From contig JAURBD010000077.1 of the NCBI GenBank assembly GCA_030829155.1, positions 1 through 8,019 of the forward strand: 8,019 nt of DNA. The letters run 5' to 3'. The DNA comes from Flavobacteriaceae bacterium (GTDB lineage Bacteria; Bacteroidota; Bacteroidia; Flavobacteriales; Flavobacteriaceae). Positions 1-5,613 of the stretch are shown here, piece after piece. Position 1 is the stretch's first letter; each line of letters opens with the position of its first letter. Under the pieces are notes generated by a model. The model was given only the letters and a program-made list of their open reading frames with translations, did no database searches and was not told where the DNA came from. The translations under genes and the position numbers were made by a program.

Positions 1-17
1 AGCGCTTATTTTTTTCA

Positions 18-1361
18 TTATTTTATTTTAAGAATTAGGGCGTCTGAAAAACCTTTGTTTATTGTAATATTTCCATCAGAACTGTTGCTTTCTCCAACGG
101 CAATGATTGTTTTATCGTTCAATTCAATAGCATCATATAAAAAGTCAATTTCTGATCCTCCAACTGTTTGTTGCCATTCCAACACTCCTTCAGCATCGAT
201 TTTAAGAACCAAAGCATCATTTTGTCCCTGGTTGGTAAACCCATAATCGGAACTCCTTGAACTTCCAGCAATGACAAACCCATGATCTTGTGTCATAGAA
301 ATTGAACGTGCAACGTCAAAACTGGCACCCCCAATGGTTTGTTCCCAAATGAGATTTCCTTCTGAAGAGATTTTTAAGATCCAAACATCTGCTCCGCCAT
401 GATTGATCGTAATATCTGAATCAGAACTTCGTGTGTCGCCAACCACCATAAAATTACCATCATGAGTAGAACATATGGCTCTCGCTTCATCAATTTCTGA
501 GCCTCCAAAGCTTTTGTCCCAAACAAGAGTTCCGTCTGAGGAAATTTTAATCACCCAAAAATCATAAGACCCTTTGTTGTCTGTAATGTCTACATCGTTA
601 CTGTCTGAAGAACCTACCACAATAAATCCATTGTCAGCGGTAGCAACAACTCCTAGAGGGGTATCTGTAAACGACCCTCCGTAATAGTTGCTCCATTCTA
701 CTATTCCTGCAGCATCGATTTTTAAGGCCCAAAAATCTCCTCCTGCATGAGTTACCATCTTATTTTTCGCAATTCCTTGTCCGTTAGAAGCAGAAACATC
801 TATAACACCTGTAATAAGAAAACCACCATCTTCAGTTTCTAAAAGTGTTGTGCCATAATCTCTCCCAGAAAATCCAAAGGTTTTTTGCCAATTGATTTCT
901 CCCTCTGGAGATAGTTTTAGGATCCAAAAATCTTGAGATCCTGCATTTGAAGTGAGGTTGTTGTCTGAGCTATTGCTATAGCCTAAGAGTGCAAATCCCC
1001 CATCAGAGGTATTGATAAGGTCTGCTCCTCGATCATCTTTTGAACCCCCAAAAGTTCGTTGCCAAATAAGATTGTTATTCACACCAAATTTTAATATCCA
1101 AAAATCGAAGTTTTCCATTTCTTTCATACTGATATCTCCGTCATTACTTTGAGTATAACCTAAAATAGCATACCCTCCATCGTCGGTTTTTATGATTGAT
1201 TTTAAAACGTCATTTTTTGAACCGCCCACTGTTTGCGTATAGTCTAGTTCGCCGGTAATTATAATTTCAGGAGGGGTTAACTCTTCTTTTTTAGAGCAAT
1301 TCCATAAAAAGATAAGACAAAAAACATGCGTGAGCATAATTATAAAATATCTTTGTCGCAT
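18..1361 (-). CDS. Surface lipoprotein with seven ~58-residue repeats, predicted beta-propeller
   Basis: The 447-residue product starts with a lipoprotein signal: a basic N-terminus, a hydrophobic stretch at residues 6-20, then L-W-N-C with Cys22 as the lipidated residue. S-K-K-E-E follows, resembling the Lys/acidic export signal that sends Bacteroidota lipoproteins to the outer leaflet. From residue 38 to the end there are seven repeats of the form W-x-x-T-[FV]-G-G-S-x-x-D, then D-G-G-[FY]-x-x-x-G-x-[ST]-x-S-x-D, then D-[FA]-[WL]-[IV]-L-K-[IL]. The Gly pairs fall near residues 46, 105, 163, 228, 286, 344 and 401. Such repeats are common in Bacteroidota surface proteins of unknown role; a seven-bladed propeller is my inference. 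There is no T9SS sorting domain, fitting lipid anchoring. The gene lies 6 bases after the choice-of-anchor B gene on the same strand, so the two are probably cotranscribed. No enzyme motif is seen. The ATG at 1361 gives a complete signal peptide. Confidence 0.85.
   Translation of the reverse strand: MRQRYFIIMLTHVFCLIFLWNCSKKEELTPPEIIITGELDYTQTVGGSKNDVLKSIIKTDDGGYAILGYTQSNDGDISMKEMENFDFWILKFGVNNNLIWQRTFGGSKDDRGADLINTSDGGFALLGYSNSSDNNLTSNAGSQDFWILKLSPEGEINWQKTFGFSGRDYGTTLLETEDGGFLITGVIDVSASNGQGIAKNKMVTHAGGDFWALKIDAAGIVEWSNYYGGSFTDTPLGVVATADNGFIVVGSSDSNDVDITDNKGSYDFWVIKISSDGTLVWDKSFGGSEIDEARAICSTHDGNFMVVGDTRSSDSDITINHGGADVWILKISSEGNLIWEQTIGGASFDVARSISMTQDHGFVIAGSSRSSDYGFTNQGQNDALVLKIDAEGVLEWQQTVGGSEIDFLYDAIELNDKTIIAVGESNSSDGNITINKGFSDALILKIK
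21..1250 (-). repeat. Seven tandem protein repeats within the lipoprotein gene
   Basis: Residues 38-447 divide into seven units with spacings of about 59, 58, 65, 58, 58 and 57 residues, measured between the Gly-Gly positions. The third unit is longer because of an insertion around residues 188-206. Unit 3 has Gly-Phe instead of Gly-Gly. The first unit begins with an 'L-x-Y-x-x-T-V-G-G' strand, and the last unit stops at the L-I-L-K-I-K strand without a further Trp strand. This is the arrangement expected if the ends close a ring. The units are divergent, so this is a protein-level repeat rather than a recent DNA duplication. Confidence 0.8.
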
Positions 1362-1367
1362 CGATTA

Positions 1368-2828
1368 TTATTTCTGAATTATTAATTTTTGTGTGAATTG
1401 ATCGTTTATTTTAATCAGATATATTCCTGTTTTCAAAGAACCTGTTTTCAGAACGTATTTCAGTTCATTAAGATTCTTTTTTTCAAAAACTTTTTGACCG
1501 AGTATCGAAAAGAGTTTGATATTTTGAATAACAAGATTATTACTAGCGTTGATTGTTGTTGTATTTGTTGCTGGATTTGGAAACATTGAAAAGCTAGGAG
1601 ATCTTTTTATTGTATGTATATCTAGAGTCCCACTTTTTCGGACAATAAATAAACCTTTTTCTATGTCATTGATGATAATGTTCCCACTACCAAAGTAGGG
1701 GTATACGCTCCATGCTCCATTTAAAGCAGTATTGTTGTTTTCTGGATAAGTATCAAAGTAACCCACTTCTGTCACCGAATTTGTGGGATTTGAAATGTTG
1801 GTAAGATCCAATACACGAAATCCTGCTCTGTAGCTTGCCATAAAGTAGTGGTTGTCTTTTACATACCCATTATGATCTATGGCACTTGAAGAGCCATAAT
1901 AGGTAGAGGATAATACAGGATTGTTTAGATCTGAAAAATCAAAGATCAATGTTCTTGTATTCAATCCAAGGTCTCTTTCATCCAACTCGTCTCCTACAAT
2001 AAAATAACGATGATCCTCTGTAAACCAACCCTGATGTGTGTAACCAAGTTGATCATACACTATTTCTGCGATTAAGATTACATTATTTTTATCGGTAACA
2101 TCTAAGATGGATATTTTTGTTTCGTTGCTACCTACATATATTTCTTTATTGGTATAAGCTGTATCGGGTCCAATATAATTTACCACTTGTGCATCATGTG
2201 AATAACCGGCTGCGGCGTAATGATTTATCTTTCTTGGATTTTTAGGATCTGAAATATCAACAAAAATAGGGCCACCACTGTGTAAACTGCCATTTAATGG
2301 GCCTTTACAGCCGACCAGGTAGGCAATCCCCGTATCTTCGTTTATAAAAATATTATGACAACTACCCAAGTCGTCGGTAGTGTAAATTGCGTCTGATGTA
2401 AAGGTTTGTTCGGAAGTTAGGCCTCTTAATTTTGTTAAATCGAACACTTGCATACCGTGTGCTCCAACATTATCAGCCACAATAAAAGCATGATTGTCAT
2501 ATACCTTCACATCTCTCCAGTAGTTGTTTCCTGCATTAGAATCTAATCTTCCTAGAAAAATAGGGTTGACAGGATCTGTAATATCTACAAAAGCAGTACT
2601 ATTTGTCGTGGCCGCAATAGCATATTCTTTTCCTGTTGTGGGATCTGTCCATCCCCAAACATCACTTCCTTCTGGGTTGCCGTTTGTATTTGCAAGAGTT
2701 TCTACGGGAATTCGAGACATTAAATCATAGTCATTACAGGGGTACTCTCCAGCAAAACCATTTGAACAAGGAGTTTGCGCTCCAATAGCTTGAAAAACGA
2801 ATATAAAAAAGATCATCAGTTTTTTCAT
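1368..2828 (-). CDS. T9SS-secreted choice-of-anchor B / LVIVD-repeat protein
   Basis: The 486-residue product has a Sec signal peptide (M-K-K then a hydrophobic stretch, likely cut after I-G-A at residue 17). The body carries LVIVD-type strands such as V-D-I-T-D-P (81-86), F-V-D-I-S-D-P (189-195), I-L-D-V-T-D (241-246) and R-V-L-D-L-T (338-343). It ends in a type A T9SS sorting domain (about 412-486). This architecture matches the choice-of-anchor B family, in which the same body is joined to different anchors. A polar motif recurs about every 53 residues: R105, H158, H211, H265, H319. That supports a propeller whose function is unknown; no catalytic role is claimed. The frame also allows a GTG at 2831, but ATG at 2828 is chosen because M-K-K-L is the usual start of such signal peptides and the GTG adds only one residue. 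It is the first gene of a pair with the downstream lipoprotein. Confidence 0.88.
   Translation of the reverse strand: MKKLMIFFIFVFQAIGAQTPCSNGFAGEYPCNDYDLMSRIPVETLANTNGNPEGSDVWGWTDPTTGKEYAIAATTNSTAFVDITDPVNPIFLGRLDSNAGNNYWRDVKVYDNHAFIVADNVGAHGMQVFDLTKLRGLTSEQTFTSDAIYTTDDLGSCHNIFINEDTGIAYLVGCKGPLNGSLHSGGPIFVDISDPKNPRKINHYAAAGYSHDAQVVNYIGPDTAYTNKEIYVGSNETKISILDVTDKNNVILIAEIVYDQLGYTHQGWFTEDHRYFIVGDELDERDLGLNTRTLIFDFSDLNNPVLSSTYYGSSSAIDHNGYVKDNHYFMASYRAGFRVLDLTNISNPTNSVTEVGYFDTYPENNNTALNGAWSVYPYFGSGNIIINDIEKGLFIVRKSGTLDIHTIKRSPSFSMFPNPATNTTTINASNNLVIQNIKLFSILGQKVFEKKNLNELKYVLKTGSLKTGIYLIKINDQFTQKLIIQK
1371..1595 (-). other. C-terminal type A T9SS sorting domain
   Basis: The last 75 codons encode F-S-M-F-P-N-P-A-T at the start, then I-L-G-Q-K-V-F, then T-G-I-Y-L-I-K-I, ending in K-L-I-I-Q-K. 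These are the hallmarks of the Por-secretion (type A) sorting domain. It is normally removed on export, with the mature protein attached to the surface or released. Its presence implies that the organism has a type IX secretion system encoded elsewhere. Confidence 0.88.
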
Positions 2829-2853
2829 CACGTATAAAAATACTGAAAATAAA

Positions 2854-2861
2854 CAAATATA
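2854..2861 (-). promoter_or_regulatory. Predicted -7 promoter box for the two-propeller operon
   Basis: Read on the minus strand the sequence is TATATTTG, an exact fit to the Bacteroidota -7 consensus TAnnTTTG. It lies 25 bases before the ATG at 2828, leaving a leader of roughly 20 bases. I see no convincing TTG/TTTG -33 element at the usual distance upstream. It sits back to back with the thiL box at 2899-2906. Confidence 0.5.
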
Positions 2862-2898
2862 GGCTTTAAAGGAGTTCTTTCCTTTTTCAGAATGTTCC

Positions 2899-2906
2899 TA
2901 TCTTTG
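2899..2906 (+). promoter_or_regulatory. Predicted -7 promoter box for thiL, almost at the start codon
   Basis: TATCTTTG exactly matches TAnnTTTG and ends only 4 bases before the thiL ATG at 2911. In this promoter class transcription starts a few bases after the box, so the mRNA would begin at or within a base or two of the ATG. The -33 element is poor (TTC at 2875-2877, 21 bases upstream). The next upstream in-frame codons reach a stop at 2860 with no other ATG. Confidence 0.5.
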
Positions 2907-2910
2907 CAAG

Positions 2911-3960
2911 ATGTTAGAAGATAAGAATACACAAAAGACATCCTTAGCTGAACTTGGAGAGTTTGGTTTAATTAAGCATATTACAAAATATTTTAAGGTA
3001 GAAAACTCCACATCAGTGAAAGCAATTGGAGATGATGCTGCTGTTCTGGATGCTTCTGAAAAACAAACACTGGTTAGCACAGATTTGTTGATTGAAGGAG
3101 TGCATTTTGATTTAAGTTATATGCCGCTTAAACATTTAGGGTACAAAGCGGTAATGGTCAATCTTTCAGATGTATATGCAATGAACGGTACAGCAGAACA
3201 AATTACGGTTTCTATTGCGGTATCTAATAGATTTCCCCTGGAAGCAATAGAGGAATTGTATGCTGGAATTCAATTGGCATGTGAAACGTATAAAATTGAT
3301 TTAGTTGGTGGAGATACTACGTCTTCTACCAAAGGAATCTTGATTTCTGTGACCGCAATAGGGAAAGCTGAGAAAGAAGAAATTGTATATAGAGATGGCG
3401 CAAAAGAAACCGATTTAATTGTTGTTTCTGGAGATTTGGGCGCAGCATATCTTGGCTTACAGGTCTTAGAAAGAGAAAAACAAGTGTTTAAAGTAGACCC
3501 TAATAATCAACCCGATTTAGATAATTATACCTATTTAATCGAACGTCAGTTAAAACCTGAAGCGCGCAAAGACATTTCAGGCTTGTTAAAAAAATTGGAA
3601 ATACAACCCACTTCAATGATTGATATTTCTGATGGATTATCTTCAGAGTTGTTTCATATTTGTACTCAAAGTAAAGTGGGTTGTAAGATCTATGAAGACA
3701 AGTTGCCTCTAGACCCACAGGTAATTTCTGCCTGTGAAGAATTTGAGTTAGATTCTACCATGGTTGCCTTAAGTGGAGGGGAAGACTACGAACTTTTATT
3801 TACCGTACCCATCGCTAATTTTGATCAACTCAAAGGAAATCCAAATTTTTCTATTATTGGTCATATTACAGCAGAAAATCAAGGCTTACAATTAGTTACT
3901 AGGGCAAATCAAGACATTCCATTAAAAGCGCAAGGCTGGAACGCAATGAACGATCATTAA
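2911..3960 (+). CDS. thiL: Thiamine-monophosphate kinase
   Basis: ThiL phosphorylates thiamine monophosphate with ATP to give thiamine diphosphate, the last step of cofactor synthesis, in the cytoplasm. The 349-residue length is normal for the Bacteroidota branch (the E. coli enzyme is about 325). Family motifs appear in order: G-D-D-A-A-V (40-45), S-T-D-L-L-I-E-G-V-H-F (57-67), L-G-Y-K-A-V-M-V-N-L-S-D-V-Y-A-M-N-G (76-93), V-G-G-D-T-T (132-137), I-S-D-G-L-S-S-E-L (239-247) and S-G-G-E-D-Y-E-L-L-F (288-297). The Asp-rich ones are the metal and phosphate-binding sites known for the family. All look intact. The ATG at 2911 is the only possible start: the frame has no other Met before residue 71 and no upstream ATG. 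No thiamine riboswitch is visible in the 82-base gap upstream. The gene is apparently monocistronic and convergent with its downstream neighbour. Confidence 0.96.
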   Translation: MLEDKNTQKTSLAELGEFGLIKHITKYFKVENSTSVKAIGDDAAVLDASEKQTLVSTDLLIEGVHFDLSYMPLKHLGYKAVMVNLSDVYAMNGTAEQITVSIAVSNRFPLEAIEELYAGIQLACETYKIDLVGGDTTSSTKGILISVTAIGKAEKEEIVYRDGAKETDLIVVSGDLGAAYLGLQVLEREKQVFKVDPNNQPDLDNYTYLIERQLKPEARKDISGLLKKLEIQPTSMIDISDGLSSELFHICTQSKVGCKIYEDKLPLDPQVISACEEFELDSTMVALSGGEDYELLFTVPIANFDQLKGNPNFSIIGHITAENQGLQLVTRANQDIPLKAQGWNAMNDH

Positions 3961-3963
3961 ATT

Positions 3964-4938
3964 TTACAAAACCAGTAAGTTACAACCTCTTATATCCGAG
4001 TTGTCAAAACGGCCAATAATTTCAAAAGTTCCGTTTTGGTGTACTTTTCCTAAATCTTGGGTGGCAATAAAAGCGCAAGAATTATAGTTGGCCAAATCAA
4101 TAATGTTGATTCCTCCAGTTTTTCCATTTTTTTGAATGCTAAGGGCATCTTCTGGATCTCTGGTTATAACTTTCATCCAAGGAGGAGTCTCAAAAACGCC
4201 ATTTCCATTTGAATATCCTTGGCTCAGCAATTCGGTCATTCCATATTCTGAGTGAATGTTTTTTACTCCAAAGCCCTGTTGCAAAAGAGCATGCAATTCG
4301 TTTCTAACCAATTCTTTTCTTCTTCCCTTCATTCCGCCAGTTTCCATAATAATGGTGTTTTTTAACTCAAATTGGCATTTTTCTATGAGGCCCATCAAAG
4401 CAAAAGAAACTCCAATTAAGAGTGTTTTTTGCCCTTTTTGGTCAATTTTTATCAGTTTTTTAGCCAATTCTTCTATATTATTGAGATAAAAGCCACTTTT
4501 TTTGTTTTTAGATCTTTGTATTAAATCAGCCACCATATACACCAAAGAAGAACCTTTTCTTTCCAAATAATTGGGCAATAAAGCGAGAACAGCATAGTCT
4601 TCTATATTTCCATAAAAATGAGCAAATCCTTTTAAGTAACTTTCTTTATAGAATTCAATATCTGTTACATAATGCTTGCTTGTGACGCTTCCTGTCGTTC
4701 CTGAACTTGTAAAAACTTCTTGCACTTCCTCTAGTGAGGAGATGATTTTTTTACTCTTAAAAAATTCAATGGGTAAAAAAGGGATGTCTTCAAGGGTATG
4801 AACATCTGAAGGGTGAATGTATAATAAATCACAAAAAGAACGGTATACTTTATTGTTTTCAAACTGATGTCTAAAAACACTGAAAGCCACTTGCTTAAAA
4901 TCTTCAGGGGTTTGTATGTTAAAAATCTTGTTGTGCAT
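3964..4938 (-). CDS. LuxE-family acyl-activating protein (acyl-protein synthetase/acyltransferase-like)
   Basis: The 324-residue cytoplasmic protein has the layout of the LuxE/acyl-protein synthetase family. Members adenylate a carboxylic acid and, in LuxE, pass the acyl group to a cysteine. Visible motifs are T-S-S-G-T-T-G (77-83, phosphate-binding loop), E-T-G-G-M-K-G (199-205), H-S-E-Y-G-M-T-E (229-236, the adenylate-forming Y/G-x-T-E site), D-L-G (295-297) and G-R-F-D-N-S-D-I-R-G-C-N-L (309-321, hinge-like). Cys319 lies six residues from the end; in LuxE the acylated cysteine is also near the C-terminus, so it is a candidate acyl carrier. There are no luxC, luxD, luxA or luxB neighbours, so luminescence is unlikely. 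Similar stand-alone copies in Flavobacteriia are usually just called acyltransferases; the substrate is unknown. Its stop is 3 bases from that of thiL. Confidence 0.8.
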   Translation of the reverse strand: MHNKIFNIQTPEDFKQVAFSVFRHQFENNKVYRSFCDLLYIHPSDVHTLEDIPFLPIEFFKSKKIISSLEEVQEVFTSSGTTGSVTSKHYVTDIEFYKESYLKGFAHFYGNIEDYAVLALLPNYLERKGSSLVYMVADLIQRSKNKKSGFYLNNIEELAKKLIKIDQKGQKTLLIGVSFALMGLIEKCQFELKNTIIMETGGMKGRRKELVRNELHALLQQGFGVKNIHSEYGMTELLSQGYSNGNGVFETPPWMKVITRDPEDALSIQKNGKTGGINIIDLANYNSCAFIATQDLGKVHQNGTFEIIGRFDNSDIRGCNLLVL

Positions 4939-4946
4939 TCTCTATG

Positions 4947-4954
4947 CAAAAATA
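4947..4954 (-). promoter_or_regulatory. Predicted -7 promoter box for the LuxE-family gene
   Basis: On the minus strand the sequence is TATTTTTG, an exact TAnnTTTG match, ending 8 bases before the ATG at 4938. The predicted leader is therefore only about 0-4 bases. The nearest upstream TTG (plus-strand complement at 4968-4970) is only 13 bases away, too close for a standard -33 element, so support rests mainly on the -7 box. Confidence 0.42.
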
Positions 4955-4988
4955 AGAGTATTACACGCAACCTTTTTAATTTATTTCA

Positions 4989-4996
4989 TAACTTTA
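4989..4996 (+). promoter_or_regulatory. Possible -7 promoter box for the small lipoprotein gene
   Basis: TAACTTTA matches TAnnTTTG except for its last base. It is 28 bases before the ATG at 5025. The predicted leader would be about 20 bases and very A-rich just before the start, the usual translation-initiation context in Flavobacteriia. No clear -33 TTTG is seen. Confidence 0.3.
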
Positions 4997-5024
4997 TGAT
5001 TCAAATTTTTTAAAACTAAAAAAA

Positions 5025-5465
5025 ATGAAAAAATGGTGGTGGCTTTTCACTGGATTACTTGTTTTTTATTCTTGTTTAGATAATGACCAAGAAGGTCCAA
5101 ACTATTTTTTAAATAAAGTCTCCGATGATCCAAACTATCGTTATGAGTACCTGCCAATAGACTCAGCAATCACTCCTGAAAGTTTTACTTTTGGTGAAAC
5201 AGATACGATTACAATGACTTATTTTTTGTTAAATGGCTGCTATTCATTTGATCAAATTTATAAGGAGGTGAAAGGGACTACAAGTACAGTTGCAGTTTCA
5301 GCAATTGTCGAATTAGATTTGTTTTGTACTGAGGCACTTATTGAGGAACAAACTAAATTTACCGTAAAAGCCACTCAAAAGGAAGACTATGTTTTTAAAT
5401 TTTATAAAGGACTAGATAGCACAGGTTCAGAAATTTTTGAAGAAGTAGTTGTTCCTGTAAAATAG
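5025..5465 (+). CDS. Small lipoprotein of unknown function
   Basis: I do not recognise a family for this 146-residue protein. It begins M-K-K-W-W-W, followed by a hydrophobic segment and a lipobox F-Y-S-C, with Cys17 as the lipidated residue. L-D-N-D-Q-E follows immediately, an acidic stretch consistent with outer-membrane or surface sorting in Bacteroidota. The mature part has no membrane segment. Residues 55-100 alternate polar and hydrophobic residues as in beta strands. It holds only two further cysteines, Cys72 and Cys101, which could form one disulfide; an immunoglobulin-like or similar beta fold is possible but unproven. The end, F-K-F-Y-K-G then V-V-V-P-V-K, looks like a final strand pair. 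The gene stands alone, divergent from the LuxE-family gene, with its own hairpin terminator. Lipoprotein status is fairly sure; function is unknown. Confidence 0.78.
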   Translation: MKKWWWLFTGLLVFYSCLDNDQEGPNYFLNKVSDDPNYRYEYLPIDSAITPESFTFGETDTITMTYFLLNGCYSFDQIYKEVKGTTSTVAVSAIVELDLFCTEALIEEQTKFTVKATQKEDYVFKFYKGLDSTGSEIFEEVVVPVK

Positions 5466-5498
5466 TTCTATTAGGTCAGCTACCTTTTTAAATGATAT

Positions 5499-5546
5499 AA
5501 AATAGTATTATTGTTAAATTTTAAACAATAATACTATTTTTTGTTT
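5499..5546 (+). terminator. Perfect 17-bp hairpin terminator after the small lipoprotein gene
   Basis: AAAATAGTATTATTGTT (5499-5515) and its exact reverse complement (5524-5540) flank an 8-base loop, followed by T-rich sequence (5541-5546 after the T run that closes the stem). It starts 33 bases after the stop codon. The stem has only three G/C pairs, so it is weak per base pair but long. The A run on the 5' side means it might also act on minus-strand transcripts. Confidence 0.72.
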
Positions 5547-5548
5547 AA

Positions 5549-5580
5549 TTTATAAACTATCAAAATTATTTGTAAATTCG
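5549..5580 (+). promoter_or_regulatory. Possible promoter for the ALDH7-family gene
   Basis: TTTA (5549-5552) lies 20 bases before TAAATTCG (5573-5580). Each element has one mismatch to the Bacteroidota consensus TTTG / TAnnTTTG. The spacing is normal. The leader would be about 25-30 bases. An alternative, TAGTATTG at 5602-5609, also has one mismatch and lies 4 bases before the ATG, but lacks a correctly spaced -33 element. Confidence 0.35.
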
Positions 5581-5613
5581 TTTTTTGAATTTTAACAAAA
5601 ATAGTATTGTAAA

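Noticed and set aside
55..246. Plus-strand frame opposite the repeat lipoprotein
   Set aside because: It is antisense to the last repeats of a well supported gene and has no independent features.
2829..2831. GTG start one codon upstream of the choice-of-anchor B gene's ATG
   Set aside because: It adds only one residue before M-K-K-L. The ATG at 2828 gives the standard signal-peptide start and is the preferred codon.
2832..2910. Thiamine (TPP) riboswitch upstream of thiL
   Set aside because: The gap is shorter than a usual TPP riboswitch plus expression platform, has no CTGAGA-type core, and the predicted transcription start is almost at the ATG.
3964..4938. Part of a bioluminescence (lux) operon
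   Set aside because: No luxA, luxB, luxC or luxD genes are adjacent; thiL and a small lipoprotein gene flank it, and stand-alone LuxE-family genes are common in Flavobacteriia.
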